NCBI GenBank assembly: GCA_965262485.1
Contig: OZ253540.1
Location: 62,001 to 126,000, forward strand
Direction: 5' to 3'
Source: Bin87 sp965262485
Lineage (GTDB): Bacteria > Chloroflexota > Dehalococcoidia > Lucifugimonadales > UBA3495
Length of the DNA: 64,000 nucleotides
Shown here: piece by piece, positions 43,060-52,438 of the stretch
Layout: each line of letters starts with the position of its first letter
Position numbering within the stretch: position 1 is the stretch's first letter
The notes under the pieces: model-generated
What the model was told of the DNA's origin: nothing
What the model saw: only the letters and a program-made list of their open reading frames with translations
Database searches by the model: none
Program-made: the position numbers and the translations under genes

Positions 43060-45297
43060 TCAGGCGGCCGCCTGATTGTTCAACAGGTGCCCGGCGTGCT
43101 CACGAATATAGTCGGGGATGCGGTCCCGGTGCTCCAGTGGTACGCGACGGAACACTGCCCGATCCAGGACGGTGCCCAGCAGGCTGGCGAAACGCTTGCT
43201 GTCGATGCTTTCCCGCACGTCGGTGTCCGTGGCATAAGCTTCAAAGAAGGCGCGCACATCATCCTTCTCGGCAGCGTCATCGTCAACCGGGTACAACGAC
43301 AGGTAATCGTCGAAAGCGTCGGCGACGGCCTTGTTGCGTTGTTGGTGTTCATCGTCGGCGGACGCGCGATAGCGCTCCTGCCGCTCGTTGATGGTGATGG
43401 TGTCGCTCGCTAGCGTGAGGTCGGTCTCACTTTCCACCGCGTCCGGGCCGTGGCGGATGGCCACGCCAGGAGACGGGCGGGGATAATCGCTGCCACCGGG
43501 CGTTGGTTCCGGCGTCGGCTGGGGACTCGGCGTCGAGATGCGTGGCTCGTAGTAATGGCCCTCGTGGTGGTACTCGCAGACGCCGAAGAAGTCAATGATT
43601 TTGAACCGCTCTTTGGGCCGGGACGGCATATTCTGGCGAACCAGTGGGTCGGTGAAGTTGCATCGGAAGTCGCAACGGCGAGTGCCCCGGCCTTTAATCT
43701 GGGTAAAGTCGGTAGGCGACTTGATGGGCCGGCAGATGCCGATGTTGAGCAGGTCGCGGCAGTCATAGCCGGTGGTCATCATAGCCACTGTGACGCAAAC
43801 GCGGGTCTTGGCGGTCTGATAGCCGGGGATGGCGGGATGCTGGCCGTTGAGCGCGTTGTTCTTGAACTTCTGCCCGTGGTCGTTGGCATTCCTGACATCC
43901 GATGTGACTTGAACCGCAAAGTCGGACTGGTACACACCGGGCCACTGCGTTTCGGCTGCCTCGTTCAGGGCTTGCGTCAGCATGGCGGCGTGATTCTGAT
44001 TGACGGCGTAGATAATGCCCTTTCCGATGAGGTCAGTGTCAGTTTCGCGCAAGGCTTCCTCGATATAAACACGGGCAAATTCCTCGTTGGTGCCTTGCGA
44101 GAGGAAGGTCCGGGCGAAATCGCCGATGCGGTAGGTCAATTCCAGGTCGGCGTCCGCGCTGTCGTAGTCGGCTACGGTAACTTCGTAGCCTTCCTCAGAC
44201 ATCAGCTGCCGGGTTACTTCGGTGCGGACGTCCACGGCGGTAGGGCGGACCAGATACCCGTCGGCAACGCCCTGCTCAATGGTGTAGGAGTAGGTGGGCT
44301 GACCAGGGTTGAGGCCGAAGGCGCGGTAGGTGTCGCGGATGGAGCGCTGCTCCCGTGCAGCGATGGACTGGTCATCATCGCCGATGGGTTCGTCGGACAC
44401 GAAATCGCGCGGTGTGGCGGTAAGGCCGATTTTATCGGCGTGGAACGACTCAAAAAGCCGGCGGTGATTGGGGCCGCTGATGCAGCGGTGCGCTTCGTCG
44501 GCGACAATGAGATCAAATTGGTCGCGCGGCAACGGGCCGGCCGCCGTTAGCGCCTCCAGGGACTGCACGGTAGCTACGGCGATGGGGGTGCGCTCCCAGT
44601 CGAAATCGCGATCGCCCTCATAAGCCGCGACGGTGTACTGCTTGTTGATGTTGTCGTTGATGCCCTCGACGGCCTGCTGGCGCAACTCAATGCGGTCAAC
44701 CAGGAATAAAATGCGGCGGGCATTGCCGGTATTGAGGTATAGGAAACAGAGGGCAGCTGCCACGGTGGTTTTGCCGGTGCCGGTAGCCATTTCCAGCAGG
44801 AAAGCGGTTTCGCCCTCCTGGGCCTGTTGCTGTATGGCGGCAATGGCGGCGACCTGGTAATCACGCATCGCCCGGCCGGCTTGCGCCTTCTGTTGCAGGT
44901 AATCGGCGTTCACCGGCGTAGTCCAGAGGCTGGCACGCGGGCGCGGCGGGCTGCGGTTAATGCGGGCAATGGCTTGGGGAGAAGGTAAGGAAAGGGCTCG
45001 GACCGGGTTGCCGGTGCGGGTATCCCAGACGTAATGTTGGCCGCCGTTGGACAGGATGACGCAGGCGATGTCTAGAGAAATTGCATAGTCACGTGCCTGT
45101 TCCTTGCCGACCAGGGGATGCTTCTCAGCCGACTTGGCTTCCAGCAGCGCAATAGCCATTCCGTCCGGGTCATGCAGAATATAGTCGGCAAACCCTTCCC
45201 GGTTGGAGCCCGAGGCGTGAACTTCGATTCTGAATGTCCATCCTGCTTGTTGCAGGAGCAGGTCGATGATGGTTCTAACTTGTTGTTCGGGTGTCAT
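43060..45297 (-). CDS. Type I-like restriction subunit, nuclease plus DEAD/DEAH helicase
   Basis: The 745-residue protein carries an N-terminal nuclease domain with FADYILHDPDGMAIALLEAK (Asp near 38 and E-x-K at 53-55), then helicase motifs: LEMATGTGKTTVAA (Walker A, about 169-182), IVADEAHRCISG (DEAH, about 264-275), GLTATPRDF and, late, TDFTQIKGRGTRRCDF (motif VI). It is shorter than the roughly 1000 residues of classic HsdR, lacking most of the C-terminal coupling region, as in EcoEI-like relatives. With the fused methylase-specificity gene it makes a compact two-gene system. Confidence 0.88.
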   Translation of the reverse strand: MTPEQQVRTIIDLLLQQAGWTFRIEVHASGSNREGFADYILHDPDGMAIALLEAKSAEKHPLVGKEQARDYAISLDIACVILSNGGQHYVWDTRTGNPVRALSLPSPQAIARINRSPPRPRASLWTTPVNADYLQQKAQAGRAMRDYQVAAIAAIQQQAQEGETAFLLEMATGTGKTTVAAALCFLYLNTGNARRILFLVDRIELRQQAVEGINDNINKQYTVAAYEGDRDFDWERTPIAVATVQSLEALTAAGPLPRDQFDLIVADEAHRCISGPNHRRLFESFHADKIGLTATPRDFVSDEPIGDDDQSIAAREQRSIRDTYRAFGLNPGQPTYSYTIEQGVADGYLVRPTAVDVRTEVTRQLMSEEGYEVTVADYDSADADLELTYRIGDFARTFLSQGTNEEFARVYIEEALRETDTDLIGKGIIYAVNQNHAAMLTQALNEAAETQWPGVYQSDFAVQVTSDVRNANDHGQKFKNNALNGQHPAIPGYQTAKTRVCVTVAMMTTGYDCRDLLNIGICRPIKSPTDFTQIKGRGTRRCDFRCNFTDPLVRQNMPSRPKERFKIIDFFGVCEYHHEGHYYEPRISTPSPQPTPEPTPGGSDYPRPSPGVAIRHGPDAVESETDLTLASDTITINERQERYRASADDEHQQRNKAVADAFDDYLSLYPVDDDAAEKDDVRAFFEAYATDTDVRESIDSKRFASLLGTVLDRAVFRRVPLEHRDRIPDYIREHAGHLLNNQAAA

Positions 45298-45337
45298 TCC
45301 GGCAACCCTGTTGTGCGTAGTAGATACCGGCGGTAAT

Positions 45338-46291
45338 TTACTCCGCCGGTATCAGCGGCATTACTTCCCGCGCAAACCGCTCCATCGCCGCCTGCTGTTC
45401 GTCGGCGGTGGTGGCCGGGAAGCTGAAGATGAAATGGGTTACTCCCAGGTCCTGGTATTGGCGCAGGTCGGCGGCGATCTGCTCCGGCCTCCCCGACACC
45501 AGCCGGCGGTCGTCTCCCGTGTCATTCAAAAAGACGCAATCGGTGCTGAACACCAGGTCGACGGCGTCCTCGGCGCGGCCGGCCCGAACACTGGTGCGGC
45601 GCAGTTGGGCGATTTTTTCTGACAGTTCCTCGGGCTCCAGAATGGCCGGCGGACGCAACCCGATGGGCATCCACCCGTCGCCCAGGGTGGCCGCCCGTCG
45701 GATTGCCGGGCTGGTGTGGCCGCCGATCCAGATGGGCGGGTGTGGTTGCTGCACGGGCTTGGGCAGGAATCCAACGCCGCTGATGTCGTAGTGCTTGCCG
45801 TGAAATTCGGGCTGGTCGGACGTCCACAGCTCTTTGAAAATCCGGATGTACTCGTTGGTTACTTCGCCCCTTTGCGCGTAGGTATCAAGCCCCATCGCCT
45901 GGAACTCTTCTTCCATCCAGCCCACGCCGGCGCCCAGGATTAGCCGCCCGCCGCTCAATACGTCCAGCGTCGCCAGAATCTTGGCGGTTAGAACCGGGTT
46001 GCGGTACGGCAGAATCAACACGTGCGTCCCCAGCTTGACCCGCGTGGTGCAACCCGCCAGGAAGTTCAGGGCGGCCAGTGGCTCGAAGTAGGTGTTGTCC
46101 CGCTGGAATGGAGCCACGCCGTCGGCGGCGTAGGGATAAAAGGAATCAACCTCGTGGGGAATTACGATATGGTCGCTCACCCACACGTGGTCAAAGGAAA
46201 GGTCTTCGGCCCTCTGCGCCAGGCGACGCAGGTTGTCGGGAGACGCCATCGCGCCCCGGCTGGGCAACGAGCATCCGAATGTGACAGGCAT
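45338..46291 (-). CDS. LLM-class flavin/F420-dependent oxidoreductase
   Basis: The 317-residue protein begins MPVTFGCSLPSRGAMASPDN and has the barrel signatures FDHVWVSDHIVIPHEV (about 33-48), KLGTHVLILPYRNPVLTAKI (about 86-105), LSGGRLILGAGVGWMEEEF (about 112-130) and PPIWIGGHTSPAIRRAATLG (about 184-203). GVGWMEEEF and IGGHTSPAIRRAA are typical of F420-dependent members seen in Actinobacteria and Chloroflexota. The substrate is unknown. It is on the same strand as the restriction genes but separated by 40 bp, probably coincidental. Confidence 0.87.
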   Translation of the reverse strand: MPVTFGCSLPSRGAMASPDNLRRLAQRAEDLSFDHVWVSDHIVIPHEVDSFYPYAADGVAPFQRDNTYFEPLAALNFLAGCTTRVKLGTHVLILPYRNPVLTAKILATLDVLSGGRLILGAGVGWMEEEFQAMGLDTYAQRGEVTNEYIRIFKELWTSDQPEFHGKHYDISGVGFLPKPVQQPHPPIWIGGHTSPAIRRAATLGDGWMPIGLRPPAILEPEELSEKIAQLRRTSVRAGRAEDAVDLVFSTDCVFLNDTGDDRRLVSGRPEQIAADLRQYQDLGVTHFIFSFPATTADEQQAAMERFAREVMPLIPAE

Positions 46292-46509
46292 GGTTTCCCT
46301 CCGGCGTCCAGTGTATGACAGGTCAAATAGTCGGTTGATGCTATACTACCATCGTAACCGCCGCAATCGGCGCATCACGATTCCGGGTCTTACAATTGAC
46401 CACCGAACCACCCGCGCATCCCGAGCCTCAATACCTCCGCGCATCCTGAGCCGGTCGAAGGATCACCCCGAGCCCGACGAACCGAGTCCCTTACGAAACC
46501 TGCTGACAC

Positions 46510-47661
46510 ATGAACGAAACGAATGACACCCCATCGCCCGGCAGTCGCGTAGTCGTCGCAATGAGCGGCGGCGTAGATTCGTCGGTGGCGGCTTTGTTGC
46601 TGCACCAGGAAGGTTACGCAGTCATCGGCGTCACCATGAAGCTTTACGACATCGATCAGGCCGACCTGCCCGACTACTACCGCGGTTGCTGCACCATCGA
46701 CGATGTTGAAGACGCCCGCGCGGTATGCCGTATTCTGGGTGTTCCCCACTACGTGCTGAACGTGCAGCGCGAGTTTCGCACCTTCGTAATCGATTATTTC
46801 CGCAGCGAGTATGAGAGCGGCCGCACTCCCCATCCCTGCATCGCCTGCAACGACAAGATCAAGTTCAGTTTCCTGGCCCAGCGGGCCCGGTTGATGAACG
46901 CCACCCACGTCGCCACCGGACACTACGCCCGCATCGTAGCCGGCGGTTCCGGCGGCTGGGAACTGCTCCGCGGCGTTGACGCCGGCAAGGACCAGTCATA
47001 CGTCCTGTTTGGAATGCGGCAGGATCAGTTGGCCTCCACCCTCATGCCAATCGGTCACTACCCCAAGGACGACATTCGCCGCCTCGCCTCCGATGCCAAT
47101 TTCCCCAACGCCGACAAGCCCGACAGCCAGGACATCTGCTTCATACCCACTGGCGATTACCGCGAGTTTCTGCGTCAGCGCACCGACGAACATCCCGGCG
47201 ACATCGTTGATCCGGCGGGCAACGTGCTGGGCCAACACGAAGGAATCCAATATTTCACCGTCGGGCAGCGCCGTGGCCTCGGCCTCTCCGGTGGGCCGGC
47301 ACGTTTCGTCATCCGGCTGGAACCTGACACCCGCCAGGTCGTCGTCGGCTCCGAAGAACAGTTGTACGGGGATAGTTTCTACGCCGACCCGGTGTCCTGG
47401 GTATCGGGAGCGCCGCCCGCCGGTGAACTCAGTGTCACTGTGAAAATTCGCTACAAATTTGCCGAAGCCCCGGCGACAGTTACCCCGGTCGGCGCCGGAG
47501 CGGTGGTGCGTTTCCATAACCCGCAGCGAGCCATCACCCCCGGGCAGGCGGCGGTGTTCTATCAGGGTGATTCGGTGCTCGGCGGCGGCGTTATCGCCGG
47601 GGGGATTCCGGCGGAATCGCCAGAACCTGCGGTGGGACGAACAGCGCCTGCCCATGCCTGA
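46510..47661 (+). CDS. mnmA: tRNA-specific 2-thiouridylase
   Basis: The 383-residue protein has the PP-loop VVVAMSGGVDSSVAALLL (about 14-31), the catalytic Cys in TPHPCIACNDKIKF (about 115), THVATGHYARI, KDQSYVLFGM and the second Cys in DSQDICFIPTGDYREFL. The C-terminal beta-barrel is present. It installs 2-thiouridine at the wobble base of tRNAs for Lys, Glu and Gln using sulfur relayed from a cysteine desulfurase. Its stop overlaps the ATG of rnhB by 8 bp. Confidence is high. Confidence 0.95.
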   Translation: MNETNDTPSPGSRVVVAMSGGVDSSVAALLLHQEGYAVIGVTMKLYDIDQADLPDYYRGCCTIDDVEDARAVCRILGVPHYVLNVQREFRTFVIDYFRSEYESGRTPHPCIACNDKIKFSFLAQRARLMNATHVATGHYARIVAGGSGGWELLRGVDAGKDQSYVLFGMRQDQLASTLMPIGHYPKDDIRRLASDANFPNADKPDSQDICFIPTGDYREFLRQRTDEHPGDIVDPAGNVLGQHEGIQYFTVGQRRGLGLSGGPARFVIRLEPDTRQVVVGSEEQLYGDSFYADPVSWVSGAPPAGELSVTVKIRYKFAEAPATVTPVGAGAVVRFHNPQRAITPGQAAVFYQGDSVLGGGVIAGGIPAESPEPAVGRTAPAHA

Positions 47662-48319
47662 TCTGTCGCTGGAGGCAGATTTCAGGGCCCGGGGATTTCA
47701 ATTGATCGCCGGGGTGGACGAAGCCGGGCGCGGCCCGTTGGCCGGGCCGGTTGCCGCCGCCGCCGTCATCCTGCCACCGGGCGTTACCGGCGACGAAACG
47801 TGGTTAAGCGGCGTCGACGACAGCAAGCGGTTATCGCCGGCCCGACGAGAATCAGCCGCTGCTGCAATACGGCGTTACGCTCTGGCCTGGTCGGTAGCGC
47901 AGGTTTCGTCACTGGAAATCGACCATATCGGAATCGGCCCGGCCGTGGTTCAGGCGATGATGGAAGCGGTGGCGGGATTGCGTCCCCCGCCCGACGGTTT
48001 GCTCCTGGATTGGGTACACATCAAAGATTGCGCCCTACCGTATCAACGCATCGTCAAGGGTGACCAAAAATCCCTGTCCATCGCGGCGGCCAGCATTTTG
48101 GCGAAGGTCTCCCGCGATCGGGAGATGGAGTCGGCGGCCCTGCTGTATCCAGGGTACGGGTTTGCCCGCCACAAGGGTTATGCCACGGCCGATCATCTTC
48201 GTCGCCTGGCGGATCGCGGCCCGTGTCCGATTCACCGGCGCTCGTTCCATCCCCTCAACGGCGCGCCGAGACGCGGCCGGACCACCGCATCGGCAGCACA
48301 CAGTCGCGGCAGTGCGTAA
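47654..48319 (+). CDS. rnhB: Ribonuclease HII
   Basis: ATG 47654 gives 221 residues. FQLIAGVDEAGRGPLAGPV (about 16-34) holds the first Asp-Glu pair, GVDDSKRLSP follows, then KGDQKSLSIAAASILAKVSR and HKGYATADHLRRL, all diagnostic. LLLDWVHIKD supplies a further acidic residue. It removes ribonucleotides from DNA and RNA primers. The C-terminus (SFHPLNGAPRRGRTTASAAH) is slightly extended. It overlaps mnmA upstream and yraN downstream, so the three form one translational unit. Confidence 0.94.
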   Translation: MPDLSLEADFRARGFQLIAGVDEAGRGPLAGPVAAAAVILPPGVTGDETWLSGVDDSKRLSPARRESAAAAIRRYALAWSVAQVSSLEIDHIGIGPAVVQAMMEAVAGLRPPPDGLLLDWVHIKDCALPYQRIVKGDQKSLSIAAASILAKVSRDREMESAALLYPGYGFARHKGYATADHLRRLADRGPCPIHRRSFHPLNGAPRRGRTTASAAHSRGSA

Positions 48320-48716
48320 CCCCGACGACGCCGGGCAGGTTGACCAGTCGCCCCACCGAATCGGTCAGATTGGGGAACGGCTGGCCAGGGCCCACCTTGA
48401 GGCCAGGGGCTATAACATCGTGGCGGCCAATTACCGGTGCCGTTGGGGTGAGATAGACCTGATTGCGTGCGATGGTTCCACCTGGGTATTCGTGGAAGTG
48501 CGTACCCGCCGCAGCCAGAGTTACGGCAGCCCCGAAGAGTCGATCACGCCACGCAAGGCGCAGCGTTTGCAACTGGCGGCCCAGCATTATATGACTCAAC
48601 GTGAGGTCGCTCACCAGGTTGAGCCAGACTGGCGCATCGACCTGATCGCCATCCGGTTGGCAGCCGGCTGGCGTGTGGCCAGCATCCAGCACCTGGAAAA
48701 CGCCGTTGAGGTATGA
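48312..48716 (+). CDS. yraN: YraN/UPF0102 family protein
   Basis: GTG 48312, overlapping the rnhB stop, gives 134 residues. IGERLARAHLEARGYNIVAA (about 20-39), CRWGEIDLIACDGSTWVFVE (about 42-61) and VRTRRSQSYGSPEESITPRK (about 62-81) are the family core, which has a nuclease-like fold (E-x-D and E-V-R/K). Its position after rnhB is conserved in many bacteria, but its role is not established. The GTG start is inferred from overlap and conservation. Confidence 0.88.
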   Translation: MRNPDDAGQVDQSPHRIGQIGERLARAHLEARGYNIVAANYRCRWGEIDLIACDGSTWVFVEVRTRRSQSYGSPEESITPRKAQRLQLAAQHYMTQREVAHQVEPDWRIDLIAIRLAAGWRVASIQHLENAVEV

Positions 48717-48749
48717 AGCCCAGTAGTCATCACGCAAAACCGGCGTCGG

Positions 48750-48959
48750 CTCATGCGTACCCACTTTGTCAAACCAAACTGGCCCCCTGTTATTGCGAGG
48801 AGCGCCCACTCCCACCTGTCATTGCGAGGAGCGCAGCGACGTGGCAATCTCGTCGCCGTAGCAATGGTGGTTTGCCAACGTGTGTTCAACCTCAACGAGA
48901 TTGCCACCCCCGTATCAAGTACGGGGTCGCAATGACAGATTAAAGTGGGCACTCGTGAG
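48750..48959. repeat. Family B MITE-like element
   Basis: The left end is CTCATGCGTACCCACTTTG and the right is AAAGTGGGCACTCGTGAG. The core has duplicated GTCATTGCGAGGAGCGC and mirrored GGCAATCTCG/CGAGATTGCC, plus CCGTATCAAGTACGGGG. It fills most of the gap between yraN and apt. Confidence 0.75.
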
Positions 48960-49061
48960 CAGCGTCGGCAGTTGACTGTGCCACCGCCGGATACTAGACT
49001 ATTTCCCGCCGCACGGACCGACTCGCCCGAGCACACTACATCCGGCTGGCAACGCAGATTC

Positions 49062-49592
49062 ATGGCCATCAACATCGCTGATTACATCCGCAACGTGCCC
49101 GACTTTCCCGTCGCCGGTGTACAGTTCAAGGATATTACGTCCCTGCTTTTGTCGCCGGCAGCCTTCAGCGATACCATCGACCGGATGGTGGCCCACGCTG
49201 AGGCCAGCAATCCCGACTGTCTGGCCGCCATCGACTCCCGCGGGTTTCTGTTTGCGGCTCCCATGGCGGTCCGGATGCAGCTTCCGCTGTTGCTCATCCG
49301 CAAAGCCGGCAAACTGCCCGGCGAAACGCTGGAATTTGATTACAGCCTGGAATACGGCAACAGCACCCTGGAGATACACACCGGCGACATCACCCCGGGA
49401 CACCGGGTGTTGATTATCGACGATCTGCTCGCCACCGGCGGCAGCCTGAAAGCCGCGGCCAGCCTCGTTGAAAAGGCCGGCGGGATCACTGCTTCCATCG
49501 GCGTAGTTATCGAACTGATCGGATTGGGCGGGCGAGATGCCCTCTCCGGATATAACCTTTTCTCATTGGTATCCTTCGAGGTCGATGAGTAG
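49062..49592 (+). CDS. apt: Adenine phosphoribosyltransferase
   Basis: The 176-residue protein shows YIRNVPDFPVAGVQFKDITS (about 7-26), DCLAAIDSRGFLFAAPMAVR (about 48-67), RKAGKLPGETLEFDYSLEYG (about 78-97) and the PRPP-binding HRVLIIDDLLATGGSLKAA (about 114-132). It salvages adenine to AMP. ATG 49062 is chosen to fit the family N-terminus; the ribosome-binding site is weak. The metallo-hydrolase gene follows 51 bp later on the same strand with its own strong site. Confidence 0.93.
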   Translation: MAINIADYIRNVPDFPVAGVQFKDITSLLLSPAAFSDTIDRMVAHAEASNPDCLAAIDSRGFLFAAPMAVRMQLPLLLIRKAGKLPGETLEFDYSLEYGNSTLEIHTGDITPGHRVLIIDDLLATGGSLKAAASLVEKAGGITASIGVVIELIGLGGRDALSGYNLFSLVSFEVDE

Positions 49593-49643
49593 TCGGCCCA
49601 CCCCAACACCTGCAACCACAGCTAAATCAGGAGGAATTCCGGA

Positions 49644-50516
49644 ATGGCAGACCAAGCAACCATCGGCAACGTTGAAGTAACCGCCGTCATCGATATGGTT
49701 CCCCCGCCGCGGGAACCTTCCGCCATGTTCCCCGATGTGCCGGCCGATGCCTGGGCCGGCCATGAAGATTCTTTGGAAAACGGTCAACTGCAGCTCTACT
49801 ACGGTGTGTTCCTGCTCAAGAGCCAGGACGACGTGATTCTCGTCGATACTGGCATGGGCCCCGGGCCGCATCCCGACCGCGGCAACGTTACCGGCAACCT
49901 CTACGAGGAGCTTCGGCCCCATCTCGAAACCAACGTTGGCGTCAACAACACCAACGTGGGGCCCAGCGATTCGGTCAACTATGTGATCCACACCCACCTG
50001 CACGGCGACCACGTGGGCTGGAACCTGCGCTACTCCGGCGGTATGCCGGCCCCCAACTTCCGCCGGGCCCGGTACATCATGTCCCGCCCCGACTATGACT
50101 GGTTCACATCGGAAGAAGGCCGCCGCAATTACCCCTATATCGACCGCCAGGTAATGCCGCTGCGCCGGTTGCGGCTGCAGCAGATCCTCGAAGAGCCCGA
50201 ACACGTCGTCAATGATGAGATTTCCATCGGGCCGGCTCCGGGCCACACGCCTGGACATCAGGTGGTGTTCATCAACTCCAACGGCCAGCGCGGCGTCGTG
50301 ATGGGCGACGTTCTGCACACCATCGCCCAAGTCAGCGAGCCAACCTGGTGCGCCGGCGTGGACACCGACAAAGAGCAGTCCGCTGCCTCCCGCACCCGTC
50401 TGCTGGACGCTGCCGAGGAAGGCGACTGGATCATCTGCGCCGGACATTTCCCTCCGGGCAAGCAAATCGGCAAGATCGCCCGCGTGGACGGCAAGCGAGT
50501 CTGGCAACCCCTGTAA
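49644..50516 (+). CDS. MBL-fold metallo-hydrolase
   Basis: AGGAGG precedes ATG 49644. The 290-residue protein contains ILVDTGMGPG, YVIHTHLHGDHVGWN (about 113-127, HxHxDH zinc motif), APGHTPGHQVVFINSNGQRG (about 198-217) and MGDVLHTIAQVSEP, completing the binuclear site. A C-terminal ICAGHFPPGKQIGKIARVDG gives the last His. Family members hydrolyse lactones, thioesters or beta-lactams; this quorum-quenching-lactonase-like group has wide substrates, so the function is open. Confidence 0.88.
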   Translation: MADQATIGNVEVTAVIDMVPPPREPSAMFPDVPADAWAGHEDSLENGQLQLYYGVFLLKSQDDVILVDTGMGPGPHPDRGNVTGNLYEELRPHLETNVGVNNTNVGPSDSVNYVIHTHLHGDHVGWNLRYSGGMPAPNFRRARYIMSRPDYDWFTSEEGRRNYPYIDRQVMPLRRLRLQQILEEPEHVVNDEISIGPAPGHTPGHQVVFINSNGQRGVVMGDVLHTIAQVSEPTWCAGVDTDKEQSAASRTRLLDAAEEGDWIICAGHFPPGKQIGKIARVDGKRVWQPL

Positions 50517-50633
50517 CAACCGCATTGGCCGCTCCGCTTCCGCACCACCAGGCGGAGGGGAGCGGTTGACCCAAGCCCTGTTGGAACCCGGCGACCGCAG
50601 CACACCCTCCAGCGGCAAACCCCCAGAGGTGAT

Positions 50634-51365
50634 ATGAGCCAACTCCTCAGCCTTCTTGAACGTATCGAACAGGGTACCGGCCCGTCGCTGGGGTTTGGCC
50701 CCGGCCAGTCAGCGCGGCTGCCCGGAATGGCCCTGATTGCCCGCTGTTCCGGCGACCTGCCGGCAGCAGTCGCCGCCGCCCGAAAAGCCGCGGATGCCCT
50801 GGTGATCGTTACTCCGAATTCTACGCCTGGGGAGCGGACGGACCTGGACGGCTGCATTTGGGGCGCTGGTGGGGTGCCACTGCAACCCGGCGTCATCGGC
50901 GCTTGGCGCGACGCTGGCGCTGACTTCGCGATATCTCCCCTGGCCGGCGCCGTGGTCGACGCCATCGACATCGCCCAACCGGCATTGCTCCACGGCATCA
51001 GGATTCCCGACAATGCAGACGACGACACCTGGCGGATTCTGGCCGGCATACCGGTGCAGGCGCTGGTAACCGACTGGTCTGGCCGTTCCGGCCCCTGGCA
51101 ACTGACCGAGTTGGGGCAGGTCGCAGATTGTGCGCGCCGTACCGATAAGCACCTGTTCGTTCGGGTCAGTGAAGCGCCATCCGCCAACGAGCTGCTGGCG
51201 CTGCGGCAGGCCGGCGCCCTGGCCATCGTCGTTGAGGCCAACGCCCTGGGCGCGGACGGTTTGGCCGCCCTCAAAAACGACCTGCTGGCAATGTCCCGGC
51301 CGCAACCGGCCATCCGCCGGCGCGGTTCCCCGCTGCCCGGCTCCGGCGACGGCGCGGCGTCCTGA
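50634..51365 (+). CDS. Hypothetical TIM-barrel-like protein
   Basis: GAGG precedes ATG 50634 by 5 bp. I do not recognise this 243-residue protein. Alternating strands and helices (MALIARCSGDLPAAVAAARK, ADALVIVTPNS, GVIGAWRDAGADFAISPLAG, VQALVTDWSG, DKHLFVRVSEAPSANELLAL, ALAIVVEANALG) suggest a partial or small TIM barrel. No catalytic motif stands out. It lies 117 bp after the MBL gene on the same strand. Confidence 0.6.
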   Translation: MSQLLSLLERIEQGTGPSLGFGPGQSARLPGMALIARCSGDLPAAVAAARKAADALVIVTPNSTPGERTDLDGCIWGAGGVPLQPGVIGAWRDAGADFAISPLAGAVVDAIDIAQPALLHGIRIPDNADDDTWRILAGIPVQALVTDWSGRSGPWQLTELGQVADCARRTDKHLFVRVSEAPSANELLALRQAGALAIVVEANALGADGLAALKNDLLAMSRPQPAIRRRGSPLPGSGDGAAS

Positions 51366-51411
51366 TCGATTGATCCAACGTGTACCAACCCGGTCTGCTG
51401 CCCGGTGCATT

Positions 51412-51589
51412 AGGTTGTGTTGACATTTCTCGTCATTCCCGCGAAGGCGGGAATCCAATGACCGAATTCGTTAATAGCGTTTTCGATTTGTTAACCTTAC
51501 GACCTATGGATTCCGGCCCCGTATCAAGTACGGGGTGACGTTCTTTCGCCGGAATGACGGAATGAATTTCAAAATGTCAACACTGCCTA
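51412..51589. repeat. Complete family A MITE
   Basis: The left end TTAGGTTGTGTTGACATTT is mirrored by AAATGTCAACACTGCCTA at the right, with TA at both borders. The core has GTCATTCCCGCGAAGGCGGG and CTTTCGCCGGAATGACGG, with an added CCCGTATCAAGTACGGGG palindrome. Confidence 0.8.
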
Positions 51590-51606
51590 GTCGCCGCTGA
51601 TCCCAA

Positions 51607-52326
51607 TTGATTCTCCAGAACCTGCAATTACTCCAGCAAAGCCCGGCGATCTTTGCCCTGGTTATTGGCATCGGGGTGGTTGGCCTCGTCGTCGGATTCA
51701 CCATCCATGAATTCTGCCACGCCCTGGCGGCCCACGGCGAAGGGGATTCAACCGCCCATCAGATGGGTCGTTTAACTTTCAATCCCATCAAGCATATTGA
51801 CTTGTTTGGGTTTATCTTAATCCTGGTTATCGGGTTCGGGTGGGCCAAACCGGTGCAGGTCGATCCGTACAACCTGCGCCACGGCCGGCTGGGGATGTCG
51901 TGGGTGGCGGTGGTAGGCCCGCTGTCCAACATCGTCCTGGCATTCCTTTTGGGCCTGCTGTTCCGGTTTGATCTACTGAATGCCCGCCTGGTGAATGCCC
52001 GCCTGGGATTCTCCAATCGTGAAGACATACTTGCGTTTGCGGTCAGTCTCATAATCATCTACAACCTGGTGCTGGGTATTTTCAACCTGATTCCCCTGCC
52101 GCCGCTGGACGGCAGCAAGGTTTTGGGCGGGCTGCTGCCGAGGTTCCTGTACGGCCCGTATCTCCGGTTCGAGCGGCACGGGTGGCTAATCCTCATCGGT
52201 TTGGTGATGGCTAACTTTTTGCTCAGTCGGGCCGCCGGGGTGGATATACTCGGAGCGGTCATAATTCCTCCTCTGCGGTTCCTGTTTGGGCTGGCGACTG
52301 GCTCTGATCTGGTGCGTTTCTTCTGA
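51607..52326 (+). CDS. Site-2 protease-family (M50) intramembrane metalloprotease
   Basis: The 239-residue protein starts at TTG 51607 near the end of a family A repeat. Six hydrophobic helices are visible. IHEFCHALAAH (His34-Glu35-x-x-His38) is the zinc motif in helix 1, and NLIPLPPLDGSKVLGGLLP (about 159-177) supplies the zinc-binding Asp in LDG. It belongs to the YwhC/rhomboid-like short M50 group without PDZ domains. Such proteases cut membrane anchors in signalling. A paralogue lacking the active site follows 112 bp later. Confidence 0.87.
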   Translation: MILQNLQLLQQSPAIFALVIGIGVVGLVVGFTIHEFCHALAAHGEGDSTAHQMGRLTFNPIKHIDLFGFILILVIGFGWAKPVQVDPYNLRHGRLGMSWVAVVGPLSNIVLAFLLGLLFRFDLLNARLVNARLGFSNREDILAFAVSLIIIYNLVLGIFNLIPLPPLDGSKVLGGLLPRFLYGPYLRFERHGWLILIGLVMANFLLSRAAGVDILGAVIIPPLRFLFGLATGSDLVRFF

Positions 52327-52438
52327 ACTCCAGCGGAACGCGAAAGGTTAAGCCCATCAGCGTATTGGAAGTCCGGCAAACCCGCTCCGGCGGCCCGAAC
52401 CTGGCGACCCTCGTCATGGCTTACTATCAACGCCGGCC

